Source of the DNA: Bacillota bacterium
Lineage (GTDB): Bacteria > Bacillota > Clostridia > Oscillospirales > Oscillospiraceae
Direction of reading: 5' to 3'
NCBI GenBank assembly: GCA_021199635.1
Contig: JAJQHS010000017.1
Span: 1 to 56,787, forward strand
Length of the DNA stretch: 56,787 nucleotides
The notes beneath the pieces were generated by a model that made no database searches, was not told the origin of the DNA, and worked only from the letters and a program-made list of their open reading frames with translations. Below are positions 1 to 7,954 of this stretch, in pieces; the first letter of the stretch is position 1; each line of letters opens with the position of its first letter. Made by a program: the position numbers and the translations under genes.

Positions 1-1
1 G

Positions 2-787
2 GGAGAAGGCTATCCCGGCTGGCATATTGAATGCTCCTGCATTTCCATCAAGCACCTGGGGGAGCAGCTGGATATCCACGCGGGGGGAATCGACAATGCG
101 TTCCCTCACCATACCAATGAGATTGCCCAATCGGAGAGCTACCTGGGGCATAAATGGTGCAATTACTGGTTCCATGTGCATCACCTGAATACGGAATCCG
201 GCAAAATGAGCAAATCCAAAGGGGAATTCCTCCCCCTTTCCCTGCTGGAGCGCAAGGGCTATGACCCCATGGCCTACCGGCTGTTCTGTCTGCAGAGCCA
301 TTACCGCCGGAACCTGGTATTTTCCTGGGAGAATCTGGACAATGCGGCGGCTGCCTATGAAAAGCTGATCGCCAGGATCGCCGCTCTGGACGGGGGAGAC
401 GGTACAGTGGACGGCGACGCCCTTGCCAAGCTGCAGGAGCGGTTCGCCGATGCGCTGAAAGCGGATCTGAATACCTCCCTGGCGGTCACGGCGGTGTATG
501 ATGTGCTGAAGGCCAAGTGCTCTGACGCCACAAAATTGGCGGCGTTGGCGGATTTCGATACGGTGCTTTCCCTGAACCTGCTGGCTGAGGCCCGGGCGCT
601 GCGGGAGAAGCAGGCGCAGGAGGCCGCGCATAGCGCCGACCCGGAGATCGACGCGCTGGTCGCCCAGCGCACCGCCGCAAAAAAAGCGAAAAATTTCCAG
701 GAGGCGGACCGCATCCGGGATGAACTGAAAGCCAGAGGCGTTGAAATCATCGATACGCCCCAGGGCACGAAATGGAGAAAAGTATGA
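2..787 (+). CDS. cysS: Cysteinyl-tRNA synthetase, C-terminal part (5' truncated by window edge)
   Basis: Frame open from window start: GEGYPGWHIECSCISIKHLGEQLDIHAGGIDNAFPHHTNEIAQSES... then KMSKSKG motif; ends at TAG/TGA near 787. Confidence 0.95.
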   Translation, partial: GEGYPGWHIECSCISIKHLGEQLDIHAGGIDNAFPHHTNEIAQSESYLGHKWCNYWFHVHHLNTESGKMSKSKGEFLPLSLLERKGYDPMAYRLFCLQSHYRRNLVFSWENLDNAAAAYEKLIARIAALDGGDGTVDGDALAKLQERFADALKADLNTSLAVTAVYDVLKAKCSDATKLAALADFDTVLSLNLLAEARALREKQAQEAAHSADPEIDALVAQRTAAKKAKNFQEADRIRDELKARGVEIIDTPQGTKWRKV

Positions 788-3306
788 AGCTGATGATCCT
801 GGACGGGAATTCCGTCATCAACCGGGCCTTTTTCGGCATTCGCCCGCTGACCACCCGGGACGGGCTGTACACCAACGCCATCTACGGTTTCCTGAACATC
901 CTGGAGCGGATGGAGAAGGAGGAGCAGCCGGAGGCGGTTTGCGTCGCCTTTGACCTCCATGGTCCCACCTTCCGCCATGAAAAATATTCCGGATACAAAG
1001 CCACCAGGCACGGAATGCCGGAGGAGCTGCAGCAGCAAATGCCGGTGATGAAGCAGGTGCTGAAGGCTATGAATATCCCCATTTACCAGTGCCAGGGCTG
1101 GGAGGCGGACGACGTTATCGGCACCGTAGGCAAGATTTGCTCCAATAACGACTGGGAGTGCGTGGTGATCACCGGGGACCGGGACAGCCTGCAGCTGATC
1201 GACCGGAACGTGCATATCAAGCTGGTGATTACCAAGGGCGGCCAGACCACGGCGACACTGTACGACGAGGCAAAATTCCGGGAGGAATACGGCTTCGCGC
1301 CGGACAAGCTGGTGGACCTGAAGGCACTGATGGGCGACTCCTCTGACAATATCCCCGGTGTCGCAGGGGTCGGCCCGAAAACCGCCACCGAGCTGCTGCT
1401 GAGGTTCGGCAGCCTGGACGGGGTTTATGCCAATCTGGAGGACCCTTCCATTCGCCCCAAGCTGCGGGAGAAGCTGGAAGCCGGGCGGGAGAGCGCCTAT
1501 TTATCCTACGACCTGGCCACCATCCGCCCGGAGGCGCCCATTGATTTTGAACCCAGGGATGCCATCATCCAGCCCTACAATCGGCCGGAGCTTTTCGCGC
1601 TGTTCCAGAAGCTGGAATTCGTCCGGCTGATCGACCGCTACGGCCTGCAGGGCGCAGAAGCGGAAGCGCCGAGGCAGGAAACGAAAGCAGTGCAGCTTCC
1701 CAAAGCGGATTCTCTGCCGGCGGCAGGGACGCCCTGTGCGGTTTATCCCGCGGCGGACGGGAGCCTGGGCGTTGCGTGGGATGGCGGCGTGTGTGTCCTT
1801 TCGCCCATGGAGGTCCAGATGGGCGTGGAGCTGCCCGGCTGCGCAGTCTGCCACGATCTGAAGACGACCATGCATCAGCTTGATGAGATGGGCGTCGCTT
1901 TCGAACCCTTCGCGTTCGACACCAAGCTGGCAGCCTATGACCTGAACCCGTCCCAATCGGACTATCCCGTGTCCAAGCTGGCGACCAGCTTCCTGGGCAT
2001 ATCTGTGGAGGGTGGGGATGCCGCCGGGTGCGCCCAGGCGGTCTGGCAGCTGCGCCCGGTACTGCACCAGGCACTCTGCGACCAGGGAATGGAAAGCTTG
2101 TATTACCAGATGGAGCTGCCCCTGTGCCTGGTGCTGTACCGGATGGAGCGGGAGGGCGTGGCGATCGATACCCGGCAGCTGGAGCAGTTCGGCAGTATGC
2201 TGTCCCAGCGGATCGCGGACTGCGAGGCGCTGATTTATGGCTATGCCGGGGAAACGTTCAACATCAATTCCCCCAAGCAGTTGGGTGAGATCCTGTTTGA
2301 TAAGCTGGGGCTCCCCCCGGTGAAGAAGACCAAGACCGGCTATTCCACCAATGCGGATGTGCTGGAGAAGCTGAAGCATCAGCACCCGATCGTCCCCGCC
2401 ATTATGGATTACCGTGTGCTGACCAAGCTGAAATCCACCTATGCAGACGGCCTGATCCACGCGGTACAGTCCGATGGGCGCGTCCACACCACTTTCCAGA
2501 ATATGGTCACGGCTACCGGGCGCCTTTCCTCCACCGATCCCAACCTCCAGAACATCCCCGTCCGCACGGACCTGGGGGCGGAGATCCGGAAGATGTTTGT
2601 ACCGAAGCCGGGCTGCGTCCTGGTGGATGCGGACTACAGCCAGATCGAGCTGCGGGTGCTTGCCCATATTGCCGGGGATCAGGCTATGCAGCAGGCGTTC
2701 AGGAGCGGCATGGACATTCATACCGCCACCGCCTCCCAGGTGTTCAATACGCCTGTGGAGTCGGTCACGCCACTGCAGCGCAGGAATGCCAAGGCGGTCA
2801 ATTTTGGCATCGTCTACGGCATATCCGAATTCTCCCTGGCGGAGGACATTGGAGTTTCCCGCTGGGAGGCGAAGGAGTATATCGACCAATACCTGGCCAA
2901 TTACCCCGGCATCCGGGATTACCGGAAGCAGGTGGTGGCGGATGCCCGGGAGAAGGGCTACACCCAGACTCTGTACGGGCGCAAGCGGTATATCCCCGAG
3001 CTGAAAAGCACCAATTTCCACATCCGGCAGGGTGCGGAGCGGATCGCACTGAACACACCCATCCAGGGCACGGCTGCCGATTTGATCAAGCTGGCCATGC
3101 TACGGGTGGACCGGGCACTGCGTGAATGCTACCCGGAGGCAAAGCTTCTGCTCCAGGTGCATGACGAGCTGATTGTGGAATGCCCGGAGGAGATCGCTGA
3201 GGATGTGGCGCAGCTGGTCAGCCAGGAGATGACCCAGGTGGCGCAGCTGGACGTGCCCCTGACAGCGGATGCCAAGTTCGGCCACAACTGGTACGAGGCA
3301 AAATGA
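784..3306 (+). CDS. polA: DNA polymerase I (5'-nuclease domain plus family A polymerase)
   Basis: MKLMILDGNSVINRAFFG N-terminus; family A motifs DYSQIELRVLAHIAGD, RRNAKAVNFGIVYG, QVHDELIVE. Confidence 0.96.
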   Translation: MKLMILDGNSVINRAFFGIRPLTTRDGLYTNAIYGFLNILERMEKEEQPEAVCVAFDLHGPTFRHEKYSGYKATRHGMPEELQQQMPVMKQVLKAMNIPIYQCQGWEADDVIGTVGKICSNNDWECVVITGDRDSLQLIDRNVHIKLVITKGGQTTATLYDEAKFREEYGFAPDKLVDLKALMGDSSDNIPGVAGVGPKTATELLLRFGSLDGVYANLEDPSIRPKLREKLEAGRESAYLSYDLATIRPEAPIDFEPRDAIIQPYNRPELFALFQKLEFVRLIDRYGLQGAEAEAPRQETKAVQLPKADSLPAAGTPCAVYPAADGSLGVAWDGGVCVLSPMEVQMGVELPGCAVCHDLKTTMHQLDEMGVAFEPFAFDTKLAAYDLNPSQSDYPVSKLATSFLGISVEGGDAAGCAQAVWQLRPVLHQALCDQGMESLYYQMELPLCLVLYRMEREGVAIDTRQLEQFGSMLSQRIADCEALIYGYAGETFNINSPKQLGEILFDKLGLPPVKKTKTGYSTNADVLEKLKHQHPIVPAIMDYRVLTKLKSTYADGLIHAVQSDGRVHTTFQNMVTATGRLSSTDPNLQNIPVRTDLGAEIRKMFVPKPGCVLVDADYSQIELRVLAHIAGDQAMQQAFRSGMDIHTATASQVFNTPVESVTPLQRRNAKAVNFGIVYGISEFSLAEDIGVSRWEAKEYIDQYLANYPGIRDYRKQVVADAREKGYTQTLYGRKRYIPELKSTNFHIRQGAERIALNTPIQGTAADLIKLAMLRVDRALRECYPEAKLLLQVHDELIVECPEEIAEDVAQLVSQEMTQVAQLDVPLTADAKFGHNWYEAK

Positions 3307-3746
3307 TGCGGATCGAAAGAATGTCCCTACACCATGTCGCCGCCATTGCGGAGCTGGATAGCGCCTGCTTCAGTGACCCCTGGGCGGAGCAAAGCATTGC
3401 GTCCGAGCTTGAAAATCCGCTGTCACTCTGGCTGGTGGCGGAGGAGAACGGCGTCCTGGCGGGCTATGTCGGCTCGCAGACTGTCCTGGGGGAATCGGAC
3501 ATGATGAATCTGGCTGTGCAGCCGGCATACCGGCGGCGTGGGGTCGCCCAGGCCCTGGTGGAGGCGCTGATCGCGCAGCTGGGCGAAAGGGGGAGCCATT
3601 GCCTTTCCCTGGAGGTACGCGTGACCAATGCCCCGGCGCGGGCGCTGTATGAAAAACTGGGATTTTCCCAGGTGGGGCGGCGGAAAAATTATTACCGTCA
3701 TCCCATGGAGGATGGGCTCATCCTCAGGAAGGAGTGGGAAAATTGA
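3303..3746 (+). CDS. rimI: Ribosomal protein S18-alanine N-acetyltransferase
   Basis: GNAT fold (VQPAYRRRGVAQALV, NAPARALYEKLGF), overlaps polA stop and tsaD start. Confidence 0.88.
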   Translation: MMRIERMSLHHVAAIAELDSACFSDPWAEQSIASELENPLSLWLVAEENGVLAGYVGSQTVLGESDMMNLAVQPAYRRRGVAQALVEALIAQLGERGSHCLSLEVRVTNAPARALYEKLGFSQVGRRKNYYRHPMEDGLILRKEWEN

Positions 3747-4759
3747 ACATTTTGGCGGTGGAATCCTCCTGTGATGAAACTGCGGTGGCCATCGTCCGGG
3801 ACGGGCGGCAGGTGCTGACGGATTGCATTGCTTCCCAGGTTGCGCTGCACCGGATCTATGGCGGCGTGGTGCCGGAAATTGCATCCCGGATGCACATCGA
3901 GGCTATTTACGGCCTGGCGGACCAGGCGTTGGAACGCACCGGATTGCGCCGGGAGCAGATCGACGCGGTGGCGGTGACCTATGCCCCCGGGCTGATTGGC
4001 GCGGTGCTGGTGGGCGTGAATTTTGCCAAGGGCGTGGCGTTGGCCATGGGGAAGCCGCTGATCCCTGTGCATCATATCCGCGGGCATATTGCCGCGAATT
4101 ATATCGCCTACCCGGAGCTGGAGCCGCCATTCCTCTGCCTTGTGGTGTCTGGTGGGCATACCATGATCGTGGAGGTCAGGGATTATACCTCCATGCATGT
4201 GCTGGGGACCACGCTGGATGACGCGGCAGGGGAGTCCTTCGACAAGGTCGCCCGGGTGCTGGGAATGCCCTATCCCGGCGGCGCGGCGCTTGACCGTGCG
4301 GCAGACGGGGGAGAGGATACAAAATACGCGCTTCCCCGGTCGAAGCCGGGCGCGAATCCCTATGACATGAGCTTCTCCGGTCTGAAAACCGCGGCGCTGA
4401 ACCAGATCCATCACGCCCTGCAGCTGGGGGAGACGCTGGATATTCCCAGCCTGTGCGCCTCCTTCTCAGCGGCGGTTTCTGATACCCTTGTGCCGAGAGT
4501 TGTCCGCGCAATGGAGGAAACCGGCTGCAGGAAAATTGCCGTCGCCGGAGGCGTGGCGGCCAATTCCCGCATCCGCAGGGATATCCTTTCGGCCGCCGAG
4601 CAGATGGGCGCGCAGGTGTACCTGCCTCCGCTGTCCCTGTGCGGGGACAACGCGGCCATGATCGGCGCGCAGGCGTATTATGAGTTCCTGGCGGGAAACA
4701 CGGCGGATATGCGCCTGAATGCGTATGCCACCAAATCCATCGTTGGGGAGCGGCTGTAA
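3734..4759 (+). CDS. tsaD: tRNA N6-adenosine threonylcarbamoyltransferase TsaD
   Basis: LAVESSCDETAVAIV, HHIRGHIAANY, SGGHTMIVEV, GGVAANSRIR motifs. Confidence 0.96.
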   Translation: MGKLNILAVESSCDETAVAIVRDGRQVLTDCIASQVALHRIYGGVVPEIASRMHIEAIYGLADQALERTGLRREQIDAVAVTYAPGLIGAVLVGVNFAKGVALAMGKPLIPVHHIRGHIAANYIAYPELEPPFLCLVVSGGHTMIVEVRDYTSMHVLGTTLDDAAGESFDKVARVLGMPYPGGAALDRAADGGEDTKYALPRSKPGANPYDMSFSGLKTAALNQIHHALQLGETLDIPSLCASFSAAVSDTLVPRVVRAMEETGCRKIAVAGGVAANSRIRRDILSAAEQMGAQVYLPPLSLCGDNAAMIGAQAYYEFLAGNTADMRLNAYATKSIVGERL

Positions 4760-4762
4760 CAT

Positions 4763-4803
4763 AAAAATGCAGGGGAGCAGAAAATCCCCTGCATTTTTGC
4801 ATT
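4763..4803 (+). terminator. Rho-independent terminator after tsaD
   Basis: aaaaatgcagggga-gcagaaaa-tcccctgcattttt stem followed by T-rich tract. Confidence 0.85.
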
Positions 4804-5112
4804 TTTTGGGATATTCATCCTGATTTTGCATACTCATTTTGCATTCGGCGGATGGCCCTGAATTCCCGGGCGTTGAATCTTCCCGATTCTCCGGAATCCG
4901 ACAAAAACAGACAATTTCCGGGGAGACTTTCAAAAATGCAGCCTGTGGAAAAACCTGTGGATAGTGTGAATAAACGGCTGAATATCCGCCGATTTTCAGG
5001 ATTATGGAAACGGAATGCATGAAGGATATTCGGCAAAATCCAAACTTTTCCGGTGCAAAATTCATGGAATTCCGAATTTTGCACCGAATCCTTCGTCATT
5101 ATTTGCGGTCTA

Positions 5113-5141
5113 TTGACAATGCTGCCCGCAAATGTTAAAAT
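5113..5141 (+). promoter_or_regulatory. Sigma-A-type promoter for the GNAT gene
   Basis: TTGACA (5113-5118), 17-bp spacer, TAAAAT (5136-5141). Confidence 0.65.
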
Positions 5142-5158
5142 AGCGGAGAGAAGGGGGG

Positions 5159-5659
5159 ATGTCCATGCTTTTGATCGCCAGGTGCGCTGCGGATCTGGAT
5201 TTTCCGCAGCTGATGCAGGTGTATGCGGAGTCTAACCGGGAAAATGCGGCGGACTTTTACCCGTTCGAGTCCCCCCAGCGGCAGATCGCTATGGCGGAGC
5301 AGGCTTTTTACGAGTACCTGCAGCTGGAATTTTTCCCCCAGCCGAATGCGCTGTATGCCATCTGGCAGGTGTCCGGGCAGTATGTCAGCGCGCTGCGGCT
5401 GGAACCGTACTGGGATGGTCTGCTGCTGGAGGCGCTGGAAACAGCGCCGGACTTGCGGGGCAGGGGATTTGCCGCCGCACTGATCGAGGCGGTGAAGCCG
5501 CTCACGCATGAAAAGCTGTACTCTCACATCAGCAAGCGAAACAGCGTGTCCCTGCACGTCCACGAAAAGTGCGGATTCCGCAAAATACTAGATTACGCAG
5601 AGTATGTGGATGGCACGGTGTCCCAGAATTCCTGCACCATGTGCCTGATCCGGGAATGA
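5159..5659 (+). CDS. GNAT family N-acetyltransferase
   Basis: PDLRGRGFAAALIEAV, VSLHVHEKCGFRKI acetyltransferase motifs; RBS aggggggat upstream. Confidence 0.78.
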   Translation: MSMLLIARCAADLDFPQLMQVYAESNRENAADFYPFESPQRQIAMAEQAFYEYLQLEFFPQPNALYAIWQVSGQYVSALRLEPYWDGLLLEALETAPDLRGRGFAAALIEAVKPLTHEKLYSHISKRNSVSLHVHEKCGFRKILDYAEYVDGTVSQNSCTMCLIRE

Positions 5660-5697
5660 AAAAGCGGGAGAGGCGAATGCCTCTCCCGTGCTTTTTA
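5659..5697. terminator. Bidirectional terminator between convergent genes
   Basis: aaaaagcgggagaggc-gaat-gcctctcccgtgcttttt hairpin with A/T tails on both sides. Confidence 0.85.
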
Positions 5698-7176
5698 TTT
5701 TCCTCCGGCTGCGGTAATGTCCGGAACCGGGGTGGGACGGGCGGCATCAAATACCGAGTCCACATCAAACAGGTCGGACAGTTTTTCCGGATAGTACCAC
5801 ATCCGGTAGCCGTCAATGTTCCGGCGGGCGGCGCGGTAGCTGGTCTCTGTCAGCTGGCACCAGTATACCTTGGAGTCTACGTTGAAGAAATAGCGGAACC
5901 CGGCCTCGTAAAGCACGGTGTACTTTTCATTGGTGAAATCGTACTCCGCCACCCCGGAGATATCCGAGCCGTACGGATACAGCAGGATGTCTGTATCTCC
6001 GATGATCGAGCCGACCGTCGTCAGCCATTTTTCCATATCGGTGGCGATACGCTCCGCCGAAATGTCGCCGTAGGCCGGGTGGCCGTAGGTGTGGCTTGCC
6101 AGGATCCAGCCGTGGTCCTTCAGGCACTGGGCAACTTCCTTGGCGGCCTCCACCTCCTGCGCGTAGGCTTCGGAGCCCAGTGCTTCCTCATAGGAGGGCT
6201 TGGTCCGGTAGCCGAATACACCCTCATAGCCGGTTACGCCCAGGATCGCCCTGGCGCCGTGGTAGGAGAAATCCGGGTGCTCCTGGATGAAATTCTCCAG
6301 GATGGGCACCAGGTCGTAGGCGCCTACCAGGGTATTTCCATCGGCGTCCACATATTCGCAGGTGGGGTAGCCATCCTCGCCGATGATGATCCGGCTGGCG
6401 AAGCCATCCCCGGTGGCGTCCGCGAAAATCGGCGTTTCGTTTTTGCCGTCGCCGGTGCCGACCATATAGCTGTAATAGTTCACGTCATCCTGGCTCATCA
6501 TAAAAGGTGTTTTGCCCTCCGGGATGCGGATGGTGCCGTAAACGAAGTGGGTGCCGGATTCATCTGTGACCTCGTAGGCCACATCGTAGGGGGAAACGAG
6601 GATGTAGCCCCGGTCATACATCTGCTGGAGGATGGCCTCAAATTCGTCCACCGTGGCCATGTACAGGTTGTATCCGGCCTCGTCATAGTCCCCGTCAAAG
6701 GCGCGGTCCGTGTCCACGATCAGGGAGTGGAAGAAGATGTGGGTGACGGTGTCCATTTTATTGTAGGTGATCAGCTCACTGTCCAGCTGGGTGTAATTGT
6801 CGATGGCATCTGTGATCTCGCTGACCTGCTCGTAGCCATCAAGGGTTTGCAGCAGCTCGATGGCGCCCAGGTAGTCATATCCGCCGGCAAGTCCCTCCGC
6901 TTCGCTCAGGAGCGCTTCCACAGCTTCCATGTCTACCACCGGGGTGGTTTCTGTCGGCTCCGAGGACAGCTGCTCGCCGCCGGTGCTCAACGGGTCCGTC
7001 GCTGTCTGCCCAAAGGTGCCCCGCAGGGTCTGAACCGTAAGCACCAGCATAAAAGCGCAGAAGCCCATCAGGATCACCGATGCAAAAGCCGGGAAAAACC
7101 GGCTGAAAAAATGCTTGGAAGATTTTTTCCGGGGCTTCCTCCGATTCTTGGAAGAGTCCAGATAGTTACCAGCCAT
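5695..7176 (-). CDS. Membrane-anchored polysaccharide deacetylase family protein
   Basis: N-terminal TM FPAFASVILMGFCAFMLVLTV; NodB-like motifs SQDDVNYY, ASHTYGHP, LLYPYGSD; RBS aaggagg upstream of MAGNYLDSS. Confidence 0.75.
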   Translation of the reverse strand: MAGNYLDSSKNRRKPRKKSSKHFFSRFFPAFASVILMGFCAFMLVLTVQTLRGTFGQTATDPLSTGGEQLSSEPTETTPVVDMEAVEALLSEAEGLAGGYDYLGAIELLQTLDGYEQVSEITDAIDNYTQLDSELITYNKMDTVTHIFFHSLIVDTDRAFDGDYDEAGYNLYMATVDEFEAILQQMYDRGYILVSPYDVAYEVTDESGTHFVYGTIRIPEGKTPFMMSQDDVNYYSYMVGTGDGKNETPIFADATGDGFASRIIIGEDGYPTCEYVDADGNTLVGAYDLVPILENFIQEHPDFSYHGARAILGVTGYEGVFGYRTKPSYEEALGSEAYAQEVEAAKEVAQCLKDHGWILASHTYGHPAYGDISAERIATDMEKWLTTVGSIIGDTDILLYPYGSDISGVAEYDFTNEKYTVLYEAGFRYFFNVDSKVYWCQLTETSYRAARRNIDGYRMWYYPEKLSDLFDVDSVFDAARPTPVPDITAAGGK

Positions 7177-7358
7177 ATCCATAACCTCCTTGCTGTGCTG
7201 CCTGGTTGGCCGTGGCCGCAGCAATGCTGTGCAATTATTATACTACAATTCGGCAAAAATTCAACACCGATTTCCCCATAACCGGAAATATTATGTTTAC
7301 CGCCACCCGGGCGGGCAGGCAACGGACGATCGAAACGGAAAAATTTCGCAAATACCTA

Positions 7359-7409
7359 TTGACAAACTGGGCAGGACGCTGTACAATACGGTAGTTAGCA
7401 AGCGCTAAC
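7359..7409 (+). promoter_or_regulatory. feo operon promoter with overlapping palindromic operator
   Basis: TTGACA (7359-7364), 17-bp spacer, TACAAT (7382-7387); GTTAGC-AAGC-GCTAAC palindrome at 7394-7409. Confidence 0.78.
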
Positions 7410-7438
7410 CGTAATATTGAGAACTGGGAGTGAGAATC

Positions 7439-7651
7439 ATGCTGCCGCTTACACTGGCAGAACCCGGAGAAACCTACCTGATCCGTAAGGTAGGCGGGCA
7501 GGGCGAAGTAAGGAAACATTTGGAGGATCTTGGGATCGTGGCGGGCAGTCCCATTACGATTGTCAGCCGGATCGGGGAAAATCTGATCGTCAATGCCAAG
7601 CAGTCCCGGATCGCAATCAGCAGGGAAATGGCGCAAAAAATCATGGTCTGA
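7439..7651 (+). CDS. feoA: Ferrous iron transport protein A (FeoA domain), first copy
   Basis: MLPLTLAEPGETYLIRKVGGQGEVRKHLEDLGIVAGSPITIVSR: SH3-like FeoA. Confidence 0.9.
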   Translation: MLPLTLAEPGETYLIRKVGGQGEVRKHLEDLGIVAGSPITIVSRIGENLIVNAKQSRIAISREMAQKIMV

Positions 7652-7667
7652 AAGGGAGGAAATCATT

Positions 7668-7895
7668 GTGAACACGCTGAAGGAAGCAAAAATCGGGCAG
7701 ACGGTCAAGGTCGTCAAGCTCCACGGGGAAGGCGCCGTCAAGCGGCGGATCATGGACATGGGCCTGACCAAGGGCGTTACGGTCACCGTGCGCAAGGTCG
7801 CGCCGCTGGGGGACCCTATCGAGGTCACAGTCCGGGGCTATGAGCTTTCCGTCCGTAAGGCGGATGCCGCCATGATCGAAGTGGAGGACGCGTAG
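7668..7895 (+). CDS. feoA: Ferrous iron transport protein A (FeoA domain), second copy
   Basis: GTG start after aaagggagg RBS; VNTLKEAKIGQTVKVVKLHGEGAVKRRIMDMGLTKGVTVTVRKVAPLGDPIEVTVRGYELSVRK. Confidence 0.92.
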   Translation: MNTLKEAKIGQTVKVVKLHGEGAVKRRIMDMGLTKGVTVTVRKVAPLGDPIEVTVRGYELSVRKADAAMIEVEDA

Positions 7896-7919
7896 AAATT
7901 TTATTTTTTTTGCACACTA

Positions 7920-7935
7920 GTTAGCCAATGCTAAT
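7920..7935. promoter_or_regulatory. Second TTAGC-N4-GCTAA operator-like palindrome, immediately upstream of feoB
   Basis: GTTAGCCAATGCTAAT; same half-sites and spacing as the site at 7394-7409. Confidence 0.6.
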
Positions 7936-7954
7936 TAAGAAAGGAAGAAGTAAT

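Noticed and set aside
5569-7281. 570-aa plus-strand ORF opposite the deacetylase
   Set aside because: Shadow ORF; the minus-strand frame has TM anchor, NodB-like motifs and RBS.
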